Under the pieces are notes generated by a model, which was not told where the DNA came from, made no database searches, and saw nothing but the letters and a program-made list of their open reading frames with translations. A program made the translations under genes and the position numbers. A stretch of 28,164 nt of DNA. It comes from JADLHS01 sp036274115 (GTDB lineage: Bacteria; Verrucomicrobiota; Verrucomicrobiia; Limisphaerales; JADLHS01). Positions within the stretch are counted from its first letter, which is position 1. Each line of letters opens with the position of its first letter. Positions 8,719 through 16,294 of this stretch are shown in pieces. Location: assembly GCA_036274115.1 (NCBI GenBank), contig DASUGI010000237.1:1-28164 (forward strand), read 5' to 3'.

Positions 8719-8736
8719 GTGGAACGGCGATTCCAC
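8719..8736. promoter_or_regulatory. Inverted repeat in divergent intergenic region (possible operator)
   Basis: GTGGAA and TTCCAC form a perfect 6-base inverted repeat around CGGCGA. It lies in the 177-base gap between the operon starting at 8624 (minus) and the histidine kinase at 8802 (plus), just upstream of the candidate minus-strand promoter. Position and symmetry suit a dimeric regulator, but a repeat this short can arise by chance. Confidence 0.25.
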
Positions 8737-8801
8737 CGCTTTTGAGTTCCATTCGTGCCCGGAATGCGTTATGAAGGCGTCACCCTTTTCTCAGCCAGGC
8801 C

Positions 8802-11800
8802 ATGAACCGAGCAACCCGAATCCTCGTGGTGGATGACGAACCTTCAGTGCTTGAACTGTTCTCCCACATCCTCCGTGAAAGTAACTATGAAGTATGGACG
8901 GCGACTACCGGACGCGGCGGCCTGCGTTGCGCGCGCGAACGCAGACCGGACGTCGTGCTGCTGGATGTCATGCTACCTGACGTCAGCGGCATCGAGGTAT
9001 GCCGGCAACTCAAGAACGACGCCACGCTCCCGGATGTCTTCATCGGGTTATGTTCTGCCGCCGCCGTCAGCAGCACGCACAAAGTGGACGGTCTGGATAG
9101 TGGCGCGGATGACTACATCGTCAAACCCATCACTCCCGACGAATTGCGGGCGCGCGTCCGTGCTTTGGTGCGCCTGCAGGAAACCACGGCAGCACTGCGA
9201 GCCAGCGAACGGCATTTCCGCGGCCTGATTGAAATTCTTCCCGTGGGGGTTGCTTTGCTTGACGCGCAAGGCCAGGTGCAAACGGCCAATCCCCAGGCGT
9301 GTACGATGTTGGGTTACACCAGGGAAGACGAGTTGCGAAACCACACCATCTACGACCTCACCACTTCAGAGGATCACGAACGGATTCGCACGGGCACGGC
9401 CAATTCGCGTCACAAACGACCGGTTCGCAGCATCGAATGCACGCTTCGCCAAAAGGAAGGCTCGGTGCTCCCGGCCGAATTAAGCATCGCAGTGACGGGT
9501 AGTTTCGAGGACAAACCGACCGGCTTCGTCGTGGTCGCCCGCGACATTACGGAGCGCAAGGAAGCGGAGGCGCGTCAGGCGGCGTTTTCGCGACTCGGCA
9601 AGCAGCTCAGCGCAGCGAGCACCTCGAAGGAGGCGGCTCAAATCATCGTGGACATTGCTGACGAATTGATTGGATGGGATTGTTGCCATGTCCGACTGTT
9701 CTCCCCGGAACAGAGTCGGATGGTGCCGATCCTTGCGTATGACGAGGTGAATGGAAGCCGGCTGGAGATTCCCCTGGAAGGCTTTGACGCCGACCCCACG
9801 CCGGTCACGCGCTACGTGATGGAACACGGACCACAATTAATCGATGATGACACCCCGGCGGAACTCCTCGCTGAACTCACTCCCTTCGGCGACACCGGAA
9901 GACATTCCGCTTCAAGATTGTTTGCCCCGATGTGCAAAGGTGACATCCAGCTTGGCATCGTTTCGATCCAAAGCTACCGCACTCACGACTACACAACGGA
10001 CGATCTGCACCTGCTTCAAGCATTGGCCGATCACTGCAGCGGGGCGTTGGAACGCATCGCTTTCGTGGAATCCCTGCGCGAGAGTGAAGGGCGCTTCCGC
10101 AGCCTGTTCGAATCCGCGCCCATCGGCCTCGCGCTTCATGACGCCCGGGGGCATTACCTCAGCACCAATCGGGCTTATCAGGAAATGCTCGGTTATTCCC
10201 ACGAACAATTGCAGCGCTTTGGCGTCAAAGGCATCACCTTGCCGGAAGACGTCGCCGAAGGACAACGTCTCTTCAACGAACTGCGCGAACGGCGGCGCAA
10301 TTACTATCGTCGGGAAAAACGTTACATCAACAGTGACGGCCAAGTGGTGTGGGCAGACTCTTCAGCATCAGCCGTTCGTGATTCCTACGGCGAACTGCGC
10401 TTCATCGTTTCCATGGTGGATAACATCAGCGAGCGCAAGCGGGCGGAAGCCGAGATCCGTCACCTGAACGAAACGCTGGAGCAGCGGGTGCGTGAGCGGA
10501 CTGTTGAATTGGAAGCAGCGAACGTGGCCTTGCGCGAGAGTGAGCAACAACTCCGCCTGACTTTGGACGCATCGAGCGCCGGCGCGTGGTCCTGGGATGC
10601 CATCACCAACCGTTCGACCTGGGACGGTCGTTATCACGAACTTTATGGGTTTGGCCCCGACGATCCGGTGGCCTTCGACACCTGGATTGCCTCGGTCCAT
10701 CCGCAGGACCGCGAATGGTTGCTGGAACGAATTCAAAACTTAATGCAGCCTGGCGCCGACGATATTTGGAACGAAGAGTTCCGCGCCTTGCATCCAGTGA
10801 AAGGTGAGCGCTGGATGGCCGGTCTCGGACGGGTGATTCGTGACGTCAATGGAAAGGTCCTGCGAATGACGGGCATCAATCTCGACGTCACCACCCGCAA
10901 GCGCGCGGAAGAGTCGGTACGGCAGATGAACGAGGTGCTCGAAGAGCGGGTGCGGGAACGCACCACCCTGCTCCAGACGGCCAACGAAGCATTGCGCGAG
11001 AGCGAATCGCGCTTCCGGCAACTGGCAGAAAACATTAATGAAGTATTCTGGATGACCGATGCGAGCAAGGAGCACATGTTATACGTCAGTCCGGCCTACG
11101 TTCAAATTTGGGGGCGCAGTTGCGAAGACCTGCTGGCGTCACCCCACAGCTGGCTTGAGGCCGTCCATCCGGAGGATCGATCGCGCGTCAGGCTGGCTGC
11201 GATTTCCAAACAAGTCACCGGCGAATATGATGAAGAATACCGAATCATTCGCCCGGACGGTTCGCTTCGCTGGATTCACGACCGGGCCTATCCCGTGCGG
11301 GATGACCAGGGCACCGTCTCTCGCGTGGTTGGCGTCGCCGAAGACATCACCCGCCGCAAACAAATGGAGGAGGATTTGCGGGACAGCGAGGTCCGCAAGG
11401 GCGCCATCATGGAATCGGCGCTCGATGCCATCATCACCCTGGACCAAGCGGGACGAATTATTGAATTCAACGCCGCTGCCGAAAGAATGTTTGGTTACAA
11501 CCGGGCGCGCCTGCTGAATCGGGATTTTGCGAATGCGATCGTTGCCCCTTCCCTGCGCGAGTGGTTTGCTCGTGGATTGGCGAGCCGGTTTACTGGCGAG
11601 GAAGGCCCGGCGTTGGAAAGCCATGTGGAGATGGACGCAGTTCGCTCGGGCAACACGGTGTTTCCGGTTGAATTCTCCATCACGCGGGTCGCCGTCGGCG
11701 GACCTCCCTTGTTTACCGTGTTCATCCGCGATTTGACCGGACGCAAACGCCGGGAAGCCGAACTCGCCCGTTTGGCTCACGCCGTGGAAAGCACCTCTGA

Positions 11801-14060
11801 ACTTATCGGGATCACCAACCTGCGGCACGAGTTCATTTTCACCAACCGCAGTTTTCAGGAGACTTTTGGGTACGCTGCCACGGAGCTTCTCGGAAAGACC
11901 TATGACCTGGTCCTGGAAGAAGGCAGTCCCCAATCGTTGTTGGCCGAAATATTGAATCCGAAACAAAAAGGCGGCTGGCGCGGAGAACTCATGCAGCGCC
12001 GCAAAAACGGAACTCAATTCCCGGTTGCCCTGAGCACTTCATGCATCACCGACCAGAGCGGGAACGTGCTGGGATTGATCGCGGTGGGGAGAGATATTTC
12101 CGAGAACCGACGCGCCGAGGAGCAAATCCGATTGCTGGCGGACGCGGTGCAGAGCACACGAGAACTGGTTTCCGTCACCGATCAGAATAATCGTTTCACT
12201 TTCATCAATCAGGCGTTCCGTGACGTTTATGGCTATCGCGATGAGGAGATTATCGGCCAAACGCCGGCCATGATTCAGTCGTCAGCCAATCCACCGGGAC
12301 TGCTTGATGAAATTTATCGCCACACCTTGGCGGGCGGATGGCGCGGCGAGGTCCTCAACCGACGAAAGGACGGCACGGAGTTTCCGATTTCTCTCGGCAC
12401 CTCCGTTATCAAAACCGCCGCCGGCAAAACGGTGGGCCTTATTGGAGTGGCCCGGGACATTTCCGAACGCAAGCGCGCCGAAAAGCAAAACACGGCGTTT
12501 TCGCTGCTCGGTTACCGCCTGAGCGGGGCGAACTCCGTCGAGCAGGCCGCCGAGATCATTGTCGGCGTCGCGTTCGTTCTTTTTGGCTGGGATGCCTGCT
12601 ACGTCCACCTGCTCTCACCAGATCGAAAACGGACGATTCCCATCCTGATGATGGATACGGTCAACGGCCATCGCCACCCCGTGCCCCCGCCGCAAGAGGC
12701 CCTGCGCCCCAGTTCGTTGATGCAAAGTGTGCTTAAGGAGGGTTCTCGCCTGGTCAATCGCACCAGGGACCAACGCCCCAGGATCGACCTCGTCCGGTTC
12801 GGCGATACGCAACGTCCGTCTGCTTCCATGATGTATGTGCCCATTCATTCGAGCCGGCAGGTGATCGGGGTCTTGTCCATTCAGAGCTACACTCCCCACA
12901 CGTATTCCGAACGGGATCTCCAATTGTTACAGATTCTCGCGGACCACTGTGGCGATGCTTTGCGTCGTATCGAGGTAACCGAAGCATTGCGCATCGCCGA
13001 AGCAAAGTATCGGGGCATTTTTGAGAATGCCACCGAGGGCATTTTTCAAAAAACACCGGATGGTCGTTACCTCAGCCTCAATCCTGCCCAGGCGCGCCTG
13101 CTGGGTTATGAATCCCCTGAGGAACTGCTGGCAAAGGTTACGGATGTCGAACGACAGACTTACGTGCATCCACAAAAGCGGCAGGAGTTCAAAGCGCTTA
13201 TTGAAAAGGCGGGTTCGGTTCGCGGCTTTGAAGTCGAACGCTACCGCAAGGATGGCCAAAAGATCTGGATGAGCATCAGCGGCCATGTCGTGCGCGATGC
13301 GAGTGGCGGGGTCCTTTATTACGAGTGCACCAGCCAGGACATCACGCAGCGGAAACTGGCTGAAGAGGAATTGCGCCAGATGTCCCGGCACATCATTGAG
13401 GCGCAGGAGGCGGAACGTCAGCGCGTCGCTCGCGAATTGCATGATGGGGTCAACCAAATCCTCGCTTCGGCCAAAATGCGCTTGCACAAAGTGGACGAGC
13501 GCCACACCGAGTTCAGCCCGGCCACGCGGGAAATTCTAAGTCGTTGCGAAAAACTGATCGTGCAGGCCCTGGAAGAAAACCGGCGCATTGCTCACAATCT
13601 GCGGCCCACCGACCTCGACCATCTCGGCCTGGCGGAGAGCTGTCGCAACCTGTGTCGCGAGATCGAATCCCGCACGAACTTGCAGATCAACTGTCGGATG
13701 GCGGGGACCGCGCAACGGCTGCCGGCGAACGTAGAACTGAACCTGTTCCGGATTGTGCAGGAAGCCATGAATAACATTGAAAAATACGCTCGCGCCAAGG
13801 CCGTGGAATTGAATCTCGCAAGACGGGGGCCGGCGGTGGTCCTCACGATTCGGGACGACGGCCGAGGGTTCAACCCGGGTAAGCTAAACGTGGCCAGGAA
13901 AAACCGGCGGGGCCGGGGTTTGGCGAATATGCGCGAGCGCGCCGCGTCAGTGAACGGAACGTTTGAATTGGTATCAACTCCAAAAGACGGGACCACCATC
14001 ACTGTGAGCGTTCCATGGTCAAAGAGCACTGAGAAGCCTCAGAAAGCTCAAACAAAGTAA
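8802..14060 (+). CDS. Giant multi-PAS/GAF histidine kinase with N-terminal receiver (NarL/DegS type)
   Basis: A 1752-residue soluble sensor kinase with no membrane segment or signal peptide. Order: receiver domain (1-125; acidic pair Asp11/Asp12, phospho-acceptor Asp55, Ser85, Lys108), PAS1 (133-255), GAF1 (260-420), PAS2 (427-550), coiled coil, PAS3 (579-704), coiled coil, PAS4 (734-858), PAS5 (864-990), PAS6 (991-1108), PAS7 (1110-1228), GAF2 (1231-1391), PAS8 (1397-1524), HisKA_3 (1526-1596; His1547 in ARELHDG), HATPase (1633-1741; N box QEAMNNIEKYA, DDGRGF, GRGLANM). Most PAS units end in a D(I/V/L)(S/T)xRK-like linker. The HisKA_3/HATPase pair is the NarX/DegS/UhpB kind, which phosphorylates LuxR-type regulators such as the one at 14820-15503. 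The many PAS/GAF domains imply integration of several cytoplasmic cues (redox, ligand, light or gas); none is identifiable here. Similar PAS6/PAS7 and GAF1/GAF2 sequences indicate internal duplication. Confidence 0.93.
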   Translation: MNRATRILVVDDEPSVLELFSHILRESNYEVWTATTGRGGLRCARERRPDVVLLDVMLPDVSGIEVCRQLKNDATLPDVFIGLCSAAAVSSTHKVDGLDSGADDYIVKPITPDELRARVRALVRLQETTAALRASERHFRGLIEILPVGVALLDAQGQVQTANPQACTMLGYTREDELRNHTIYDLTTSEDHERIRTGTANSRHKRPVRSIECTLRQKEGSVLPAELSIAVTGSFEDKPTGFVVVARDITERKEAEARQAAFSRLGKQLSAASTSKEAAQIIVDIADELIGWDCCHVRLFSPEQSRMVPILAYDEVNGSRLEIPLEGFDADPTPVTRYVMEHGPQLIDDDTPAELLAELTPFGDTGRHSASRLFAPMCKGDIQLGIVSIQSYRTHDYTTDDLHLLQALADHCSGALERIAFVESLRESEGRFRSLFESAPIGLALHDARGHYLSTNRAYQEMLGYSHEQLQRFGVKGITLPEDVAEGQRLFNELRERRRNYYRREKRYINSDGQVVWADSSASAVRDSYGELRFIVSMVDNISERKRAEAEIRHLNETLEQRVRERTVELEAANVALRESEQQLRLTLDASSAGAWSWDAITNRSTWDGRYHELYGFGPDDPVAFDTWIASVHPQDREWLLERIQNLMQPGADDIWNEEFRALHPVKGERWMAGLGRVIRDVNGKVLRMTGINLDVTTRKRAEESVRQMNEVLEERVRERTTLLQTANEALRESESRFRQLAENINEVFWMTDASKEHMLYVSPAYVQIWGRSCEDLLASPHSWLEAVHPEDRSRVRLAAISKQVTGEYDEEYRIIRPDGSLRWIHDRAYPVRDDQGTVSRVVGVAEDITRRKQMEEDLRDSEVRKGAIMESALDAIITLDQAGRIIEFNAAAERMFGYNRARLLNRDFANAIVAPSLREWFARGLASRFTGEEGPALESHVEMDAVRSGNTVFPVEFSITRVAVGGPPLFTVFIRDLTGRKRREAELARLAHAVESTSELIGITNLRHEFIFTNRSFQETFGYAATELLGKTYDLVLEEGSPQSLLAEILNPKQKGGWRGELMQRRKNGTQFPVALSTSCITDQSGNVLGLIAVGRDISENRRAEEQIRLLADAVQSTRELVSVTDQNNRFTFINQAFRDVYGYRDEEIIGQTPAMIQSSANPPGLLDEIYRHTLAGGWRGEVLNRRKDGTEFPISLGTSVIKTAAGKTVGLIGVARDISERKRAEKQNTAFSLLGYRLSGANSVEQAAEIIVGVAFVLFGWDACYVHLLSPDRKRTIPILMMDTVNGHRHPVPPPQEALRPSSLMQSVLKEGSRLVNRTRDQRPRIDLVRFGDTQRPSASMMYVPIHSSRQVIGVLSIQSYTPHTYSERDLQLLQILADHCGDALRRIEVTEALRIAEAKYRGIFENATEGIFQKTPDGRYLSLNPAQARLLGYESPEELLAKVTDVERQTYVHPQKRQEFKALIEKAGSVRGFEVERYRKDGQKIWMSISGHVVRDASGGVLYYECTSQDITQRKLAEEELRQMSRHIIEAQEAERQRVARELHDGVNQILASAKMRLHKVDERHTEFSPATREILSRCEKLIVQALEENRRIAHNLRPTDLDHLGLAESCRNLCREIESRTNLQINCRMAGTAQRLPANVELNLFRIVQEAMNNIEKYARAKAVELNLARRGPAVVLTIRDDGRGFNPGKLNVARKNRRGRGLANMRERAASVNGTFELVSTPKDGTTITVSVPWSKSTEKPQKAQTK

Positions 14061-14062
14061 AA

Positions 14063-14090
14063 AAGGTGCAGCGAATGAACGCTGCACCTT
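14063..14090 (+). terminator. Hairpin terminator after the histidine kinase gene
   Basis: A perfect 11-base stem (AAGGTGCAGCG with CGCTGCACCTT) closes a 6-base loop AATGAA three bases after the kinase stop codon. It is preceded by A residues and followed by a pyrimidine-rich CTCTCTCC rather than a pure T run. Read from the other strand it could also end leftward transcription. Confidence 0.7.
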
Positions 14091-14119
14091 CTCTCTCCTA
14101 CGGAGCGGATAGAATTCGC

Positions 14120-14292
14120 TCAGGCTCGTTTCCGATTTCGCAGATAACGAACTCCGTGCACTCCGAAAGGCAAGGCAAGCAATGCACCGGCCACGAACGT
14201 GGAGGGTTCGGGGACTGCAATGCCTGTCACCGATGTCGTCCTACATTATTGATCGAGAGAGCCCCAAGCGATGTCCCGAACCCAAACAAACG
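14120..14292 (-). pseudogene. Remnant of a PEP-CTERM protein gene (C-terminal sorting signal)
   Basis: Read on the minus strand, the frame ending at TGA (14122-14120) encodes a complete PEP-CTERM tail: VTGIAVPEPSTF, then a hydrophobic stretch AGALLALPFGVHGV, then the basic end RYLRNRKRA. This is the exosortase recognition signal of secreted, envelope-anchored proteins in EPS-producing Gram-negatives. Upstream, that frame hits a TAA at 14248-14246. A second frame carries a plausible continuation (LFGFGTSLGALSINNV, 14289-14242) bounded by stops at 14295-14293 and just past the join. No start codon or body of a gene remains, so this is the decayed 3' end of a deleted or frameshifted gene. The motif is confident; the junction of the two frames is inferred. 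Confidence 0.72.
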
Positions 14293-14422
14293 CTAGCCAG
14301 CGCTATTAAGATTGTTTCTTCATTTTGACGTGGAGTTATTATCGTTTGCAATCAGCCATTGGCTCAAAGGCAATTCCTGGCGCCCTTCTTTCTGATTCCA
14401 GCGGCAAAAGGGACAAACATAG

Positions 14423-14578
14423 TCAGTCCGGCTTCACCAACTCCGGGCTGGAGATCAACCACAAAAGCGTCGCGACTAAAGCCAGGACGACCAACACGCC
14501 GATAGCCAGTAGCACGATACTCCCACGGCCCGTTGCTGAATCGGGATAGCGCTTGTTGCTTTTGCTTCGGCTAGACAC
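14423..14578 (-). CDS. Possible small single-pass membrane protein (51 aa)
   Basis: A short frame from GTG (14578) to TGA (14425-14423) gives a basic, polar N-terminus (SSRSKSNKRYPDSATGRG), one strongly hydrophobic helix (SIVLLAIGVLVVLALVATLL) and a short tail LWLISSPELVKPD. Charge distribution suggests N-terminus in the cytoplasm. No Shine-Dalgarno or ATG is visible and the frame is closed upstream by TAA, so GTG is the only conventional start. I recognise no family. It could be a genuine small protein or another gene remnant like the PEP-CTERM fragment beside it. The protein-like character of the translated frame is the main support. Confidence 0.38.
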   Translation of the reverse strand: MSSRSKSNKRYPDSATGRGSIVLLAIGVLVVLALVATLLWLISSPELVKPD

Positions 14579-14819
14579 GGAACAGCATTGAACGAGACGA
14601 CTGAACGAATTGGTTAACTCTTATCGAATCAGGCCGGTTCAAATAAAAGCTGCCCCAGACGCGCTTCGATTCTGCGAGAGGAACTATGTACGATAGAACT
14701 TAAAACATTCTATCCACTCAGGGGACGAGAATTGACAGTATTGAGCCATCCGGGAGATGGCTTAACGAAGAACCGAAAAGCTGAAATCAGAATCAAACAC
14801 CATTCTGCCGTATTTACCC
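14579..14819. other. Non-coding stretch downstream of the LuxR-type regulator
   Basis: No supported gene here. It contains a hairpin (14741-14765) listed separately and a TTGACA hexamer at 14732-14737 without a matching -10 box or gene in the right direction. Together with the fragments at 14120-14578 it forms a gene-poor gap between two convergent signalling genes. Confidence 0.5.
14741..14765 (-). terminator. Hairpin downstream of response regulator gene
   Basis: TTGAGCCATC and GATGGCTTAA pair over 10 bases (one G-T) around a 5-base loop CGGGA, about 55 bases past the stop of the response regulator on the minus strand. No T run follows it, so a terminator role is tentative; it may instead stabilise the mRNA 3' end. 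Confidence 0.35.
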
Positions 14820-15503
14820 TTACCGGTCGCCGCCTACCCAACCTGCTGCATAGCGCGCGAGCGCTTCGTCATTCTTGAGCTTTAGTTTCTTGCGAATCCG
14901 CGTGCGATGGCCAGCCACCGCTCGCGCGCCGAGACGAAGTTGTTTCGAGACTTGCTGCTGACTTTTTCCCCGGCCCAGCAACTCTAAAATTTCCAGCTCC
15001 GTATCGGTCAAGTGATCCAGGAGTTTCTCCTTGTCCGGCGCCCCGGATTTCGCGGCGTGACCATTGGTGCGGGATTCCATCACTTCTTCACTGACGTAAA
15101 TGTGACCGCCCAAAACGTCGCGAATCGCGTGCACAATTTCCTCCGGATCCTCCTGCTTCATGATGTAACCATCGCCACCGGCGCGCAGAACGCGATCCGC
15201 GTACAACGCTTCGTCATGCATGGAGACAATCAGCAACTTAACTTCGCTCGATTCAGAACGTAGCTTGCGAATAAGATCAAGACCACTTTTCCCTGGCAGG
15301 CTGATGTCCACCAAAGCAAGGTCGGGTCGCAGTCTCACAATGCCGTGAAGCGCATCCTCATAATCGCCGGCTTCGCCGCAGACTTTAAGGTCCGCTTCCC
15401 GGTTTACCACCTGCCGCAATCCTTCACGAAACACCGGATGATCTTCGACGATGAAGATGTGGCTCGGTTGTCTGATGACTTTTGGTTTAAAGCTCTTTGC
15501 CAT
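14820..15503 (-). CDS. NarL/FixJ-type response regulator (LuxR HTH)
   Basis: A 227-residue two-component transcription regulator. The receiver domain spans about 14-135: acidic residues Glu20/Asp21, phospho-acceptor Asp66 (LALVDISLPG), Ser94 and Lys116 (GYIMKQ). The C-terminal LuxR-type helix-turn-helix covers about 163-222, starting LTDTELEILELL and ending with the recognition segment VAGHRTRIRKKL. Once phosphorylated it should dimerise and bind DNA. It converges on the giant kinase whose HisKA_3 domain is the class that pairs with NarL-type regulators, so the two are likely partners despite separate transcription. Its 5' end faces the NusG-like gene across a divergent gap. Targets cannot be determined from the window. 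Confidence 0.93.
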   Translation of the reverse strand: MAKSFKPKVIRQPSHIFIVEDHPVFREGLRQVVNREADLKVCGEAGDYEDALHGIVRLRPDLALVDISLPGKSGLDLIRKLRSESSEVKLLIVSMHDEALYADRVLRAGGDGYIMKQEDPEEIVHAIRDVLGGHIYVSEEVMESRTNGHAAKSGAPDKEKLLDHLTDTELEILELLGRGKSQQQVSKQLRLGARAVAGHRTRIRKKLKLKNDEALARYAAGWVGGDR

Positions 15504-15790
15504 GAAAGTCAGTGCGCGTCAGAATAAGGAACAAGCGGTTGGCGGCGCAACAGGCATCCACCCTGACCGGAAAATTGTATTCTTCCTTGCGTCGCGTTTA
15601 CTCGACAGTGCACAGGCCTTGAAGATGCGCTTCATTCGAGCGCAGTGCAAGTTTCCTGCGGAAAACGCACCGTGCTGAGCCAAAGCAGGATGCGTGCTGA
15701 AGTCCCAAAAATGACTAAAGATGTCCCGGCATTTCGAAGCCGATTCAACTTCAAGTTGACACTTTGTTCGGGTTTTCAAACTCTAAGACC
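15504..15790. other. Divergent intergenic region between response regulator and NusG-like gene
   Basis: About 290 bases without a supported gene. It should hold both divergent promoters and the leader of the NusG-like gene. A TTGACA hexamer at 15756-15761 lacks a good -10 partner. A modest imperfect hairpin (15645-15670: GTGC/GCAC and TTTCC/GGAAA around TGC) lies in the possible leader. Confidence 0.4.
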
Positions 15791-16279
15791 GTGTCCGAAC
15801 TTCAATGGTTTGTTGCCCATACTAAACCGCGTCGCGAAAAGAAGCTGGTGGAGTATTGCCAGCGACAAGGATTCTCGGCGACGTTGCCCTGCTACAATTC
15901 GGCCCACAAGTATCGCGGCAAGACAGTGGTGTTTCGCAAGCCGCTGTTTCCCAGTTACGTCTTCCTGCAACTACAGCCAGAGCAAAAAGGGACGGTTCGC
16001 CAGAACGATCACGTCGCCAACCTGCTTGAGGTTTTTGACCAGGAAACCTTTCGCCAGCAATTGGAGAGTATTCTCGTGGCGCTGGACACGGACCTCGAAG
16101 TGCGTCTCGCTCCGACCATTGGGGAAGGCATGCGGGTGCGCATCAAGGGCGGTCCGCTGCAGGGGCTCGAAGGCTGGGTGGAAAGACGGCAAGGCATGAC
16201 CACGGTGCTGTTGCGACTCGACTTCATCAATCAAGCCGCAGCGGTCAAGATTGATGCCGACTTGTTGGTCCCAAGTTAA
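15791..16279 (+). CDS. Specialised NusG-like (RfaH/UpxY/LoaP-type) transcription factor
   Basis: A 162-residue NusG paralogue. The N-terminal NGN domain opens with LQWFVAHTKPRREKK, the pattern of operon-specific NusG paralogues (W-[YF]-x-x-x-[TS]-[KR]-P), and continues through FPSYVFLQL. The C-terminal KOW domain (about 118-162) has EGMRVRIKGGPLQGLEGWV. It would bind RNA polymerase at a pause and suppress termination in particular long operons, unlike housekeeping NusG. The GTG at 15791 places the conserved Trp at residue 5, as usual; a TTG at 15764 would add nine residues. Only 15 bases separate its stop from the PQQ-propeller gene, so the two are probably co-transcribed. Such factors often govern exopolysaccharide or secondary-metabolite operons; the target here is unknown. 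Confidence 0.82.
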   Translation: MSELQWFVAHTKPRREKKLVEYCQRQGFSATLPCYNSAHKYRGKTVVFRKPLFPSYVFLQLQPEQKGTVRQNDHVANLLEVFDQETFRQQLESILVALDTDLEVRLAPTIGEGMRVRIKGGPLQGLEGWVERRQGMTTVLLRLDFINQAAAVKIDADLLVPS

Positions 16280-16294
16280 GGCACGAACGCTCTC

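Noticed and set aside
11139..12017. 292-codon open frame on the minus strand inside the kinase
   Set aside because: Antisense to PAS4-PAS6; no start context or motif.
14066..14296. 76-codon plus-strand frame after the kinase
   Set aside because: It runs through the terminator hairpin and antisense to the PEP-CTERM remnant; no protein-like features.
15756..15784. TTGACA as a promoter for the NusG-like gene
   Set aside because: No -10 hexamer of acceptable match at 16-18 bases; the region also overlaps the alternative TTG start.
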